Origin: Vicia villosa
Lineage: Eukaryota > Streptophyta > Magnoliopsida > Fabales > Fabaceae
Assembly (NCBI RefSeq): GCF_029867415.1
Contig: NC_081184.1
Span: 75,304,364-75,368,363, forward strand
Length of the DNA stretch: 64,000 nucleotides
Direction of reading: 5' to 3'
Part shown: positions 11,806 to 21,490 of the stretch, one piece after another
Layout of the letters: each line of letters begins with the position of its first letter
Position numbering within the stretch: the first letter of the stretch is position 1
Program-made: the position numbers and the translations under genes
Notes under the pieces: model-generated
Database searches by the model: none
Told to the model about the DNA's origin: nothing
What the model saw: the letters and a program-made list of their open reading frames with translations, nothing else

Positions 11806-12419
11806 GAGAAATAATAGGAGATGGTAAAACTTTACTGCTTGTAGAGTATGTTGTAATAAAGTAATTTGCGGATTTCAGCTTTCAGTTCAAGACTATTGCA
11901 ATTTCAATCTTGTAAACAATGTATTCCTATATAAACGTACATTCTCATGGTTCATGATTTTAGTGCAAAAAACTTTTGGAGTTAATAAATGTCCTGCAAT
12001 AAATCTCGACTATTAGTAACAACCGGTATGTTGATAGAATCCCAATCTTTTCGTTGAATTAGAAAATAATTCATCAATCAAGTAATGCTTTTGTTGCTTG
12101 GTAGACATTACATGTTACACTGTCAATCATTATTAAGTTACTTAGTTCCAAATTGAAAATATTTATCTTAGTTCCATTCATTCCTAACTTTACAGTAAAT
12201 TGACAATAGTGTAAGACACTGAATTAATTGTATATAAGTACATGTACTAATTGTTTAGTGTTTTTTTGTGTTACTTATGTCAGTACATGAAGTTAAAATG
12301 CAGAAATTGTTTAGTGTTTCATGACAGTATTTTGAACACAATGTTTTTTGAAACTAATTTTGCAGGGGTACAGTCTTGATAAACTAACTTTACAAATCTA
12401 ATGAACTAATTTTGCGTCT

Positions 12420-13010
12420 TCATCCTCCATTTTTGCAGAATTGTCTGGATCCATTTTTGTATTTTCTTGTCGATCTTGGGTAGTTAAGAACATGGGAATA
12501 GCCATTTTCAGTTTGACCAGGGTGATACATGATAATCAATTGAGACGCAGACCATTCACAACCTTCTTCAAATATGATGAAACTTCCTTCAATTGAACAT
12601 AGTTGCATCCATCTGCTAAATATTAAAGATAATGAGTAATCGGATAATGAGTGTAATCAATATGTAAACTAAATTGTGTAAAATAAAAACAAAGCAGCAA
12701 ATTTAAAATCAGAGATTTTGTCTTGAGTGAGAAAGTTCCGCAAAAACCCTAAGAACAAGAAGCCTAACAGACTAGAAAAAAAGAGAATCGCAACTTGTAT
12801 GATGGCGGCTATGGCGCGAAGTTGATTATAAATGAAATCAAAGAGATTTACCTTGAGAAAGCTGCACCCAAACCCTAAGAATAAGTAACTGAATGAATTA
12901 AAGAAGATAATTGCAACTTGAACAATCACGACAATGGCGAAAAATGGTGGAGTGCGGAAATGGTGGAGGAACCGAACATCGAAGAAGATAATAAATAGAG
13001 AAACCTAAAA
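12420..13010 (-). other. Possible minus-strand exons with a 128-bp tandem duplication
   Basis: On the minus strand an acceptor-like 'atatttagcag' precedes an open segment ending at 12420 (residues include EGSFIIFEEGCEWSASQ and MYHPGQTENGYSHVLNYP) that reads like genuine coding sequence. Upstream on that strand, 12731-12930 holds two tandem copies of a unit of about 128 bp containing 'aaaccctaagaa'. The copies encode two similar hydrophobic segments (VQVAIIFFNSFSYLFLGFG and IQVAILFFSSLLGFLFLGF). It may be the 5' end of a gene or gene fragment. No family is recognised. Confidence 0.3.
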
Positions 13011-13774
13011 GTACTGAAATAGATATGTAACTTATGTGTTTTGTTGAAAATAAAAAAGAAAAGCCACTTGACATTGTTTAAAGCTTTTGATCGATCGAAC
13101 GGTCCATAATAGCTGAAAGGCCTGATCCATCATTTGGCTGCTGGTTATCACTGATTATCTGTCAAATTTATTAATAATATAATTATGATTCATAATTTTT
13201 TTTCCATTTTTCGACGTTAATTAAAAAGGTTTATTTTAAGAATAATTATGATTCATAATTTTTTTCCATTTTTCCACTGTACATATGAAAATAGATATTT
13301 AAATGATAATCATATTAAAAAATATTGTAACTCATTTAAATACACTGTAAATTAATAAATATTTTTATAAAATACTAAATGCTAGCTGCTTTAAATATTA
13401 TTATTAAAAATATCAGTTTAAATACTCTGAGATTGAATTTCAATATATTTGTTAGTTTTTCGAGATTGGCATCTTATTAATGCAATATAAACTCTTATTA
13501 ATTTACAATAACTATCAGTAATTACCTTTTTTTTTTCTTCTTTATTGTTATTGGGTAATGCAATATATTTGGCCTTCTTCCAAAAAAAAAAATTTGGTCT
13601 TAGCAGTGCATTAACTTCTAGAATGTTTTTACTTTTGAAGTAAAGTTGTATGCCTATACTTGTTAAAAAAAAAAGTTGTATGCTTATAAAAAAGGTTTTA
13701 ATTTATATTTGATGAATTATTTTTTTAAAATTGGTGATCAAGTATTTCTAAATACACGCAACAACAATTGTTTA

Positions 13775-13830
<56 letters not shown>

Positions 13831-14277
13831 TTATAATAGTTTAATATATGTAATAAATTATTATCAATTTTCATTTATATTAAATTATTTAAATTACCAA
13901 TAAACTTTCTCTAAGAGGTTGCACTTGTATTTAAAATAAATGAATATTGGATTGACGAAGAAGTATAATATTTTATTGTTTTGAGATGAAAAAATTATCA
14001 GAAGTATAAGATGAAAAAGATTAAGAGAAATATGAGATGAACTTTCTCATTTCACGGTTCACGATCACTACAATATATATTTTATTGAAGTCACCATGCT
14101 TAATTTTTTATTATCAATCATATTCAAGAAAATATTTATAAATATTTATGGTTATTAATCATATTGAATTTATCATATTGGTGATATGCTACAAATTTAT
14201 TTTTAAATATTTGTAGTTATTAATGATTTTATAATAATAATTATATATCAATAACATCCAAGCCGATCTAAGATACT
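13011..14277. other. AT-rich gap with (ATT)n microsatellite
   Basis: No gene is seen. The pure trinucleotide run is at about 13777-13833. A duplicated 'aataattatgattcataattt' segment lies at about 13176 and 13240. Confidence 0.6.
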
Positions 14278-14520
14278 GAATTTTATCATTGAAACTCACT
14301 ATTTTTACGGGTCACTATCACCATAATACTTTTTAGGTTAATTTTATAACGGAAACTAACTATTTTTACAAGTCACTATCACCATAATACATTTTTTATG
14401 TGAATTTTATCAATGAAACTCATTTTTTTTACGGGTCACTATCACCATAATACCTTTCTTATGTGAATTTTATCACTGAAACTCACTACTTTCAGGGGTC
14501 GCTATCACCATAATACCCTT
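14278..14520 (+). repeat. About 62-bp tandem repeat near the Helitron 3' end, four units
   Basis: Each unit contains 'gaaactcactatttttac' and 'gggtcactatcaccataa', with period 60-64 bp. It lies 160 bp before the Helitron terminal hairpin. The Helitron at 27795 also carries a minisatellite near its 3' end. Confidence 0.8.
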
Positions 14521-14680
14521 TTGCCTATTGTATTTTCATTTTTTTTAAAAATAGCTACTATATATAATTTCATTATATCTATATTATGTTTTATTAATCT
14601 TAATTTAATATTTCTCATTCGAGTTTTCAAACTTATTTTTATGCGTTGATAATTTATTATTCATCTTAAGATATGAATTA

Positions 14681-14709
14681 CCCGTGCGGACGCACGGGTC
14701 TTCTACTAG
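14681..14709 (+). mobile_element. Helitron 3' terminus
   Basis: A perfect 8-bp hairpin (CCCGTGCG, loop GA, CGCACGGG) is followed by 'tcttcta' and CTAG, then T. Helitrons end in a short GC hairpin about 10 bp before CTRR and insert between A and T, which matches. The 5' end of this copy was not located. The gene model at 9689-11805 and the 12.4-13.0 kb segment could be inside it. Confidence 0.7.
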
Positions 14710-14882
14710 TAAACTATAAAGGATCTCAGTCATGCCATTCTTTTTTTTTTTCAAAAATATTAAAGAAGTACTTATACAAGACAAAAGGCTACCCTACAAA
14801 GTACACAAGCCAACTAATCAGAATGTCCTTCCTTATAATTTGTGTTGGCTCATCATCACTCACGAATCAAGATAGAGAATAA

Positions 14883-14888
14883 CACGTG
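14883..14888 (+). promoter_or_regulatory. G-box upstream of the aquaporin gene
   Basis: The palindrome 'aacacgtgtt' lies about 120 bp before the start codon and about 170 bp after the Helitron end. It is a candidate bZIP/bHLH site; the role is inferred. Confidence 0.4.
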
Positions 14889-15007
14889 TTCAACTTACAT
14901 CCATAGAATTCTCTTCCCTCACTAATTATCCACCAACAAATCCAAACTGAGCAAGTGAGTGTTAGAGTTCCTACTCCAAGTTTCAACTTCAAAAAGAAGG
15001 AAAAAAA

Positions 15008-15727
15008 ATGGGTGTGATTAAATCAGCTATATCAGATGCAATTCTAACATCAATATTCGTTTTCTTCATCTCAACACTAAGAATTCTCACTTCAAAAACA
15101 GCTTTTCTTCTCAATCTGGAACCAGTTTCACTACCAGGCCTATTCATCACAACCATCCTAAACACAATAATCATCCTCACAATAACCCTAATAGGAAGAA
15201 TCTTAGGAGGTGCTAGCTTCAACCCTTCCTCAACAATTTCCTTCTACACATTAGGACTAAGACCCGATTCATCTCTCCTATCAATGTCCATTAGATTTCC
15301 AGCTCAAGCAATCGGCGGAGCTATCGGTATCAAAGCAATCCTTCATGTCATACCAAGTGAGTATCTACACATGGTGAAAGGTCCTTCTTTGAAAGTTGAT
15401 ATTCATACAGGAGCTATAGCTGAAGGAGTTTTGAGTTTTACTCATAACTTCGTTATTATACTAGTTATGCTTAGGGGTCCTAAGAATCCTTGGTTGAAGG
15501 TTTATTTGCTTTCTGTTACAACTTTGGTTTTGGTTGTTTTGGGTTCTGGTTATACAGGACCTTCTTTGAACCCTGCTAATGCTTTTGGTTGGGCTTATGT
15601 GAATGATAAGCATAATACTTTGGAGCAGTTTTATGTGTTTTGGATATGTCCTTTGATTGGAGCTTCTCTTGCTGCTTTGGTTTATCGATTTGCGTTTATG
15701 TCACCAGTTAAGGAGAAGAAGGCTTGA
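15008..15727 (+). CDS. SIP1: Small basic intrinsic protein aquaporin (SIP1 type)
   Basis: The product is 239 residues in a single exon, the usual size for SIP aquaporins. These are MIP-family channels placed mainly in the endoplasmic reticulum membrane of plants. Six hydrophobic segments are visible at roughly residues 8-27, 44-64, 92-112, 134-154, 163-182 and 207-229. The second pore motif is a normal NPA (188-190, SLNPANAFGWAY). The first is NPS (72-74, SFNPSSTISFY), in line with SIP1 proteins, where the first NPA is altered to NPT, NPC or similar. The C-terminus is short and basic (VKEKKA). The start has an A-rich context (gaaggaaaaaaaATGG). No frameshift or stop interrupts it, so it appears functional. 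It may carry water or another small neutral solute; the substrate cannot be read from sequence. Its upstream region is cut short by a Helitron end 300 bp away. Confidence 0.93.
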   Translation: MGVIKSAISDAILTSIFVFFISTLRILTSKTAFLLNLEPVSLPGLFITTILNTIIILTITLIGRILGGASFNPSSTISFYTLGLRPDSSLLSMSIRFPAQAIGGAIGIKAILHVIPSEYLHMVKGPSLKVDIHTGAIAEGVLSFTHNFVIILVMLRGPKNPWLKVYLLSVTTLVLVVLGSGYTGPSLNPANAFGWAYVNDKHNTLEQFYVFWICPLIGASLAALVYRFAFMSPVKEKKA

Positions 15728-16100
15728 GTTGATGGATAAGTTCAAAATTGTATTCTGCAACCGCAATTGTAACCAAAACATGACGATTTTAGAGGCTTCT
15801 AGGGCGACATTTTAATCGAAATTGTCAATTGTTTGTTTGTAATTTAGGTTTCTAGTGTAAAACTGTAACTCTAATTTAGAACCATTAAGGAGTTTAAACT
15901 TGTTAAGATTGAGACTCGAGTAAATTCATTTCCATTATTTTGTGTGTGTATGTAAGAGAATGTAGTTAATTTTTAAATATGTGAGACATTTTTAGTGTAA
16001 ATCTTGAATAATTTTGGTGGCTTCAAATGTCTTACATTAGTGACAATCCAGTGGGGTTGTATAAGTGTGTGTTACTATGAAGAGATAGTTCTTGTTGCAT
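15728..16100 (+). other. Aquaporin 3' UTR and downstream
   Basis: The stretch is T-rich with several 'tgtaa' and 'tttgta' far-upstream-type signals, for example 'tgtttgtttgtaattt' at 15829. No separate gene is seen. Confidence 0.4.
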
Positions 16101-16559
16101 TTGAGAGTAGGGAGAAGCTAGTGACAATCAAATCACAGAAGTGGATAATGGGAGAGTAAAAGAAAAAACACTATTTTAGAGAGAAAAACACTTGCAAGTA
16201 GTTTTTGAGTTAAAAACTCTAAAAACACTCACGTGTGTTTTCTCAAGGCCTACCCCTAGAGCCGGTCTTGAGAATCATCATCAGAAGAACATGAAAAAAT
16301 AATTGAAATATAGTCACCGAAAACATCATATGGAAAGACTAAAACAACATATGAAGGATCTTCTAAAGAACTATTAGAGGAATCACATGGGGAGTTTATT
16401 CCATCATATGAGAAGTTTATAATGACATATAAAAAATCAGTTAGAGATACATCTCAGTCATCATTCGAAGATTCATCTAAAACTTATCTGAAGATTCTCA
16501 TGAAGTACATTCTAAAGAACCAATAAAAGAGTCCGACGATGAGGTAAATTTTTATTTTA

Positions 16560-16743
16560 GGTGAATTTTTATTTACTCACCTCAAAAAGGTGGGTAAGGT
16601 TACCTTTAGTGTAAAATGCATTGAAAACATCAAACAATTATTCTATATGATAAATAATTAAATACATAAAAATTAAATGGTGTCATCTGATTGGTGGAAT
16701 GTACACTACCCATTTTTTTGTGATGGGTAGAGAAGTTGTCCCC
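16560..16743. mobile_element. 184-bp Mutator-like MITE inside the copia gag
   Basis: A 9-bp target duplication, TTTATTTTA, lies at 16551-16559 and 16744-16752. The ends are imperfect inverted repeats (GGTGAATTTTTATTTACTC against the complement of the terminal 'gatgggtagagaagttgtccc'). Just inside, 'ctcacctcaaaaaggtgggt' and 'acccatttttttgtgatgggt' form small hairpins. The first 21 TIR bases match the end of the 1860-3765 element at about 16, so the two may be related. Confidence 0.7.
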
Positions 16744-17172
16744 TTTATTTTAAAGCTATTTATGATGGAGACGATGAGGTAATTACTCTATCCTACAAAC
16801 AATTAGTTGATTTAAGTGTTGGCCAAAATAAGAGAAATGACCAACTTGAAAGAATAAATACCGTAGAATTTCAAAATCATGTTAAAGATGTCGAAAGTGA
16901 AAATGATAGGATAAGTGATGAAATGAATTATTTAGAAAAAAAACCTTAAAATCAAATAGATGTGAAAATATGATGCATTAAGAAATGAAATTGATAGTTT
17001 GTATGAAACCCTAAATAAGTTTACCAAAGAGCTTCATATAATATAGTTGGATCATGTTATCAACCTAATAGTAATTCCAAATCATTTATAAGTATATGTC
17101 ATGCTAAGAAGAAAATAAATCGTCCTGTTTATAAATGCAATTATACTCTAATAAGCTTGGTCATCTTGAATA

Positions 17173-17580
17173 TTATTGTTTTGGCAAAATGCATGATTTA
17201 AGATGAACAAATGGATTAATCTCCATTGAATTAAGACATCTTAAATCCACTAACATTAAAGGACCCAAAAAGATTGAGTAACAAAGATAAAAAGTTAATT
17301 TATTTTGCAAGGATGCTTTGCAGCTTTAGAGACTAAATTGCAAATAAAGAAAAGTTATGCAAAACATGAGTCCATTGAACCTCGTTGTTTTGGCAAAATG
17401 CATGATTTTAGATGATCAAATGGATTAATCTCTATTGAATCAAAACATCCTAAATCCACTAATATTAAAGGACCCAAAAAGATAGGGTAACAAAGATAAA
17501 AAGCAAATTTATTTTGCAAAGATGCTTTGCAGCTTTAGAGACTAAATTGCATATAAAGAAAAATTGTGCAAAACATGAGT
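17173..17580 (+). repeat. Direct duplication of about 190 bp in the decayed gag
   Basis: The segment starting 'gttttggcaaaatgcatga' at 17179 recurs at 17389 with about 90 percent identity through 'gctttagagactaaattgca'. The two copies are about 209 bp apart. A shorter 'gcaaaacatgagtcca' motif occurs three times at the end of this block. Confidence 0.8.
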
Positions 17581-17777
17581 CCAAAGATTTTTCAAAGAAA
17601 GATAACTTGATATTTAGCCTTAAATGCGCAAAACATGAGTCCAACTTTTTTGTCCCTCAACTTTAGCTTTAGTTTCCTTCGGATTTTGTAGACGTGACAT
17701 TTAAAGAATAAATTAATTATTTTCAAAATTAATTTTTGGGCTTATGGTTCAAAATAAACTCTTTTCTTGAGGGGAAC

Positions 17778-19217
17778 TGATCGGAAAAAAATAGCAAGTG
17801 TACTATTTTTGCCTCTGTAGTAATAATAGGGGAAATTCCCCGAATGTCGATCTCAAGGACTGCGTAGGAAATACAGATTCGTAAAATATGATTCAATTGA
17901 GCAAAAACTAATGTTTTGGTTTTGGGGGATTAAATCCTTGCAAAGAAAAAATAATTAGAAAATAAATTGATTTTTGTTATCAAATATATGAGATGCTAGG
18001 GTGAGTGGTTGATTTGGCATGCAACACTCAGAATTAAGATCTCTTCAACAAGTTCATAACATTCAGTTACCACATCCTTAGGGTGTTTCCTCCTAAGTCC
18101 TTAGTGAGAAAACCTTTGGTCTTCCAACCTAAATTCTAAGTCCTTAGGAACCTAAATTGAAACCAAGCTTTTATATAATCAAGAATATATGGTAATTATA
18201 GGGTATCCCTAGTCCTAGGTGATATCAACTATAATCAAACTATGCACAAACCCTAACAATTACAGTCCTGTATTGTTAGCCGTAGATTAATCCTTATTTG
18301 ACCGATAAAGAGAATATTAAGAACATTGCATAATTTAACTGAAAATCATAAACCAATGTATTGACGAAATCACAAATTCATCGTTATTACAAAACCAAAT
18401 CAGGACCACCCCCCTAGCATTGGGGGGTTTAGCCTCTCATAATATTCAAGAAAGACAAAGTAAAGAATTTAGACATTACAAAGATAATTTGGAACTTTGA
18501 TCTTCAATGGTGTCCACCGTTGAATCTCTCCGTCTCCGAAACCCTTGATGAAGCTATCTTCTCTCCTCTGTGATTTTCTATCGTATGATGCAAAAAGTCC
18601 CCTTTTCCTTACATAAACTTCGTTTAAGTAGCTTCAGTATCAGTCTCAGTGTCAGCAAAAAGTCCAAAGTACCCTTAATACAAGACAGAGTAACATAGAT
18701 CAAAAAGTGAAGTTTCTGTCCGCACCCAAAAGCACGGGCCGTGTTTTTTCACACGGGTGCCCGTGTTTATTTTCTGATTCACGTGGTTTGGAATTTTGCA
18801 TCAGGCCCAAAAGCACGGGCAGTGTTTTTTCACACGGGTGCCCGTGCTTTTCCACTGTCTTGATGTCTTTCTGTGCTTTCCCTTGGCTTTTCCACACGGG
18901 CAGTGTTTTTTCACACGGGTGCCCGTGTTTTTCCTCCTAATTCCTCATAAACTTCCATCTCTCCGCCTTCCAAAGTCCCCTAATTGCGTCCATTATTTCC
19001 TCTGATCAAACACATCAACCTGAAACACTAACACTACCAAACAAAGGCATAAAGATGCTCTTTTGACATAAACTTTAAACAAAATGCTATGCAATACTAT
19101 AAATTAATAAACATGATAAACTTAACATAAAAGCAATAAAATAACCGAATGTGTTACCGAAATGATGAATTTTTGCCGGATAAACGACGGAAACTTAATA
19201 GAAATGGTGACCGATCA
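17778..19217 (-). repeat. 3' LTR of the Athila-like element
   Basis: The boundaries are TG...CA in element orientation with a 7-bp terminal inverted repeat TGATCGG. Three GC-rich palindromic blocks built on CACGGGTGCCCGTG lie at about 18733-18764, 18813-18846 and 18894-18929. They produce the spurious open frames there. Confidence 0.92.
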
Positions 19218-19230
19218 CAACCCCAAACTT
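19218..19230 (-). other. Polypurine tract of the Athila-like element
   Basis: On the minus strand it reads AAGTTTGGGGTTG directly before the 3' LTR. This is the expected plus-strand primer for reverse transcription and a form typical of Athila-type elements. Confidence 0.8.
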
Positions 19231-20656
19231 ATCTCATTGCTTGTCCTCAAGTGATGTATTGAGACCAAACATAGGTCACCCACAAATTTCTCTTTTCGAC
19301 AACACAGCCTGTGTCTTTCGCAATTCGCTTCCTTCCTTCCCGATCAAGCGTTTAGCTTCCTGAATCGAACTATCTACCACACTTTCACATCACAGAACTT
19401 CTTTACCTGCAATCTTTTTCGCACTCTCACCAGATCTCTCGGCGTTAAAGTGTTTGCACTCACAGTACCAAAGTATGCAATATCAACTCTTAATTTTGAA
19501 TGTATTCTATCTTCACTACACACACAGATTCCACACACTTTATGAGGTCTTTTGGGTTGTAACGGGGCTTAGGTACGGTAGGATAGACAAATAAATGGAT
19601 AACAAAGGGGTTTGGATTCGGCATTCATGATGTTTTTCTCACTTTTGTGCCTAACTAATAGCTCGGGGTTTTATTCAACTTTGACTTTTCTTCACTCAAT
19701 TTTTCAATGAGCATGTTGGGGTCTTTAGTCACGGCAAGTGCTTTTCTCTTTTCTTTTTATTTTTATTTTTTTAAGCACTTACCCTTTCTCTACGTATTAC
19801 CACCCCAAACTTATCTTTTCGCACACTTTATAATTTACAACAATCATGCCGAATAGGGTAGGAAGTGTATAGTTACGGATGAACAAGGGTTTAATTCAAA
19901 CAAAAAGGCTAAGGCTCAAAGGGTTTCACAAAGGATAAACATAAAGTAAAGGATGGATAGAAAGTCTAAGGGTTAAACAAACAACATGCCTCAGTGTGTG
20001 TCCTCATGTTGTGCTGTGTAAAAAGAACATACGCAAAATCAGAGTGATAAGGTCATACCTGACTGAACTCTCATGATGATATTTTAGTGTTTGGCCTTTG
20101 TACTCTCACCATGTTGGTTATGCTTACAAGCTCTGAAGCCTCCTCGTGTCATGTGGTTTCTTTTCCGACTCGGGTACCAAATCGCGTCTTGGTCCGGTGT
20201 TACCAAATCGCGTCCAACCTTTAATTTTATGATTTCATGGCTGCATCAACTTCCGGGGTGCCTCGGGAGATCAAGTATGGGGAGTATCTTTCATCCATTA
20301 ACTATCAATTTCGGGTTCATCCAACAACTATCTGTCACTCTGTAACACAATGGTACACCAAAGATGAATAGAAATGCTAAAAAAAAAAAATTAAAAACAG
20401 AAACAAAAGCAAATGCAAGAAAACCCCCCCACACTTGAACTAAACATTGACCTCAATGTTTTAGCTTAACTGTGGAAAGGATTCACATAGGGTACATCAA
20501 CTCCAGCTGTCGCTTTCAAGCTTTCACCAGAGAAATCCCCTTTTTATTACCTGAAATAAAACAAACAAAAGGGCAAATTATTTATTAAAAGTGTGGGTTG
20601 CCTCCCACAAAGCGCGTCATTTAACGTCGCATGGCTCGACGGTCCATTACCCTTTA
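19231..20656 (-). other. Non-coding internal part of the Athila-like element
   Basis: This lies between the polypurine tract and the protease remnant, where reverse transcriptase, RNase H and integrase would be expected in a full element. None is seen. A second purine run, complement of 'ccccccccacacttgaac' at 20425, resembles an extra polypurine tract. Confidence 0.6.
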
Positions 20657-21490
20657 TTATGGAGGGTATTTCCTCTTCCAAACCTGGTTGCTTTTCACTT
20701 CCGCAACCATGAACTCATGAAGATGAAAAGCATGGACAACTTTTCTCTTTAATTCACTTCCCACATTCTTCTTTTCATCTTTCTTTTTCTTAGAACATTT
20801 GATGGCTATATGCGTTGGTTCCACCCGAGAAGCTATGCTTAAAACTTTTTCTTGGAGCTGTTTAGGCCTTTTGTCTTTTTCCTCACTTTCTGTCGTACCA
20901 CCAGAAGTTTGATCATTTACAACCGCCCTATGTTTCTTAACTCCTAACATCTTCAAGGTTACTTCTTCATCAAAAGATCTCAGAGTTAGTGTCCCTTTTT
21001 CAATGTCGAAGTTGCAGCGGCTTGTCGACAAAAATGGCCTCCCAAGAAGGATAGGAGTTTCTTCGTCTTCCGGAATATCCATGATGTGGAAGTCAACAGG
21101 GAATACAAACTTATCAACTTCCACTAGTACATCTTCATCTACCCCATATGATTTCTTAACGGTGTGATCGCGAACCTTAACTGTGTCTTACTTTCACTAA
21201 TCTTTTCTAATTCAAGATTTTTGAAAATGGACAAAGGCATTAAACTCACACTAGAACCAGAATCGAGGAGTACCTTTTTAAATGTTATATTCTTAATAGT
21301 GCATGGTATCGCCACCGCTCCAGGGTCTTTCCTCTTTATTGGTATCTTTCTTTCTGACGAGACTATCCCACACTTCTCAGTTGCAATTTTTGATTCTCCT
21401 CCCAGTGATCTCTTTTCGCCATCACCTCCTTCATAAATTTCCTATACAAGGGCATGTGCTCAAGTGCTTCGAAGAAAGGTAGATTTACCT
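20657..21490 (-). pseudogene. Retropepsin-like protease remnant (Athila-like)
   Basis: On the minus strand, after the gag stop, an aspartic protease active-site segment is readable (LLDSGSSVSLMPLSIF, near 21270). A frameshift follows, then a second open stretch (20657-21124) with ILLGRPFLSTSRC, the conserved downstream protease motif of Athila-type Pol. A lysine-rich tail comes after. Stops and at least one frameshift separate the parts, so no intact enzyme is made. The normal role would be to cleave the Gag-Pol polyprotein. Confidence 0.8.

Larger units (their letters stand above)
16250..17777 (+). pseudogene. Decayed Ty1/copia gag, plus strand
   Basis: Translating the plus strand gives, in pieces, an acidic Ser/Glu/Asp region (about 16250-16547, ending ESDDEV). 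A Glu/Asn-rich coiled region follows (16780-17040, for example YKQLVDLSVGQNKRNDQL). A broken CCHC zinc knuckle (about 17130-17180) then leads to an IKGPKKI segment (about 17265). That order is typical of Gag in plant copia elements. Several stops, a frameshift in the knuckle and a MITE at 16560-16743 disrupt it. The segment from about 17173 to 17362 is repeated at 17382-17560. It ends at the Athila-like insertion. Confidence 0.65.

Noticed and set aside
13676..13903. 75-residue Tyr-rich open frame
   Set aside because: Translation of the (ATT)n microsatellite.
18700..18940. Open frames with repeated HGHPCEKT or HGCPC motifs in the Athila LTRs
   Set aside because: They are translations of the GC palindrome blocks in the LTR. 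Both strands give similar repeats, so they are not proteins.
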